NCBI GenBank assembly: GCA_018970325.1
Contig: JAGWWP010000010.1
Location: 1-55,342 of the forward strand
Direction: 5' to 3'
DNA: 55,342 bases
Source: Cyanobacteria bacterium REEB446
GTDB lineage: Bacteria > Cyanobacteriota > Vampirovibrionia > LMEP-6097
Both the position numbers and the translations under genes were made by a program. The stretch's first letter is position 1, and every line of letters starts with the position of its first letter. Shown piece after piece: positions 55,166-55,342 of this stretch. Under the pieces are notes generated by a model. That model worked only from the letters and a program-made list of their open reading frames with translations. It was not told the DNA's origin and did not search any database.

Positions 55166-55300
55166 ATGCGTTTATTAAAGCATGGTTTAGGGAAGAGGAG
55201 TCCTTTATTTCAGGAGTTACGCGAAATAACGCATAGCAAGGAAATTCCTGACAGAATTTCTAACGATTCCCCATTTTTGCTGATAGATAGAGATATTTAA
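55166..55300 (+). CDS. Small hypothetical protein, 44 aa
   Basis: MRLLKHGLGKRSPLFQELRE, followed by ITHSKEIPDRISNDSPFLLI DRDI. The start has a perfect AGGAGG at 55152-55157, 8 nt before ATG. No motif is recognised; the size and strong site suggest a real gene. It runs divergently from the trpG-type gene. Confidence 0.6.
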   Translation: MRLLKHGLGKRSPLFQELREITHSKEIPDRISNDSPFLLIDRDI

Positions 55301-55342
55301 TTTCGTTTGAGCGATTTTCAGAAGAACAAAAGCTCTCATGGA

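Overview
The window reads as a low-GC bacterial chromosome using the standard code. No rRNA is present, so the assignment is inference. Three traits point to the cyanobacterial lineage: rpsM-rpsK-rpoA-rplQ without rpsD, a GGPP/FPP synthase overlapping a DUF212 (divergent PAP2) gene, and an orphan OmpR-type regulator resembling RpaB. Flagellar genes (fliP, fliQ, fliD), which photosynthetic cyanobacteria lack, make a non-photosynthetic relative (Melainabacteria/Vampirovibrionia type) the best guess.

Layout. 1-6.3 kb is accessory: an AbiE pair with a ruined toxin, a P4-type primase-helicase, a tyrosine integrase, a Fic protein with its own operator-like array, and a tRNA(CAU) followed by a perfect 78-bp tandem array made partly of its own 5' end. 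The tRNA 3' end faces the integrase, so this is probably one end of an integrated element. 6.3-12.7 kb holds isoprenoid genes, a hydrolase, fumarase and the response regulator. 12.7-18.4 kb is a defence-like island on the minus strand: DNA methyltransferase, a large NACHT-type NTPase ending in a PD-(D/E)XK-like nuclease, and a decayed HEPN/MNT pair. 18.5-30.9 kb is core (gpmI, mrdA, rarA, a lipid-transport ABC ATPase, dnaX, fabI, purA), interrupted by a DUF262/HNH (GmrSD-like) gene coupled to an intact second MNT copy. 30.9-33.7 kb has a 5'-truncated serine protease, an SDR and fliP-fliQ. 33.8-37.8 kb is the ribosomal/RNA polymerase block (rpsT opposite map-infA-rpmJ-rpsM-rpsK-rpoA-rplQ). 37.8-55.3 kb has an acetyltransferase, a DegT aminotransferase, aroA, a flavodoxin, an ABC importer pair, tatD, fliD, uppS, alr, pyk, anmK, a trpG/pabA-type gene and several small hypotheticals.

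The most unusual signal cuts across the whole window. A dispersed repeat of about 40-50 bp, core GAGGACGATGAAAACGCAGA then AATTGGAGTTGTGCAGCAG then TCTC, occurs as diverged full, partial or compound copies at about nine loci. Some copies are intergenic, often touching a start or stop codon. At least two, probably three, lie in frame inside conserved enzymes (DegT aminotransferase, GNAT acetyltransferase, probably GGPP synthase), exactly where the protein has an insertion its family lacks. This resembles the Rickettsia palindromic elements in behaviour but not in sequence. The second strong lead is the methyltransferase/NACHT-nuclease operon, whose Walker A motif lies upstream of the first usable start codon.
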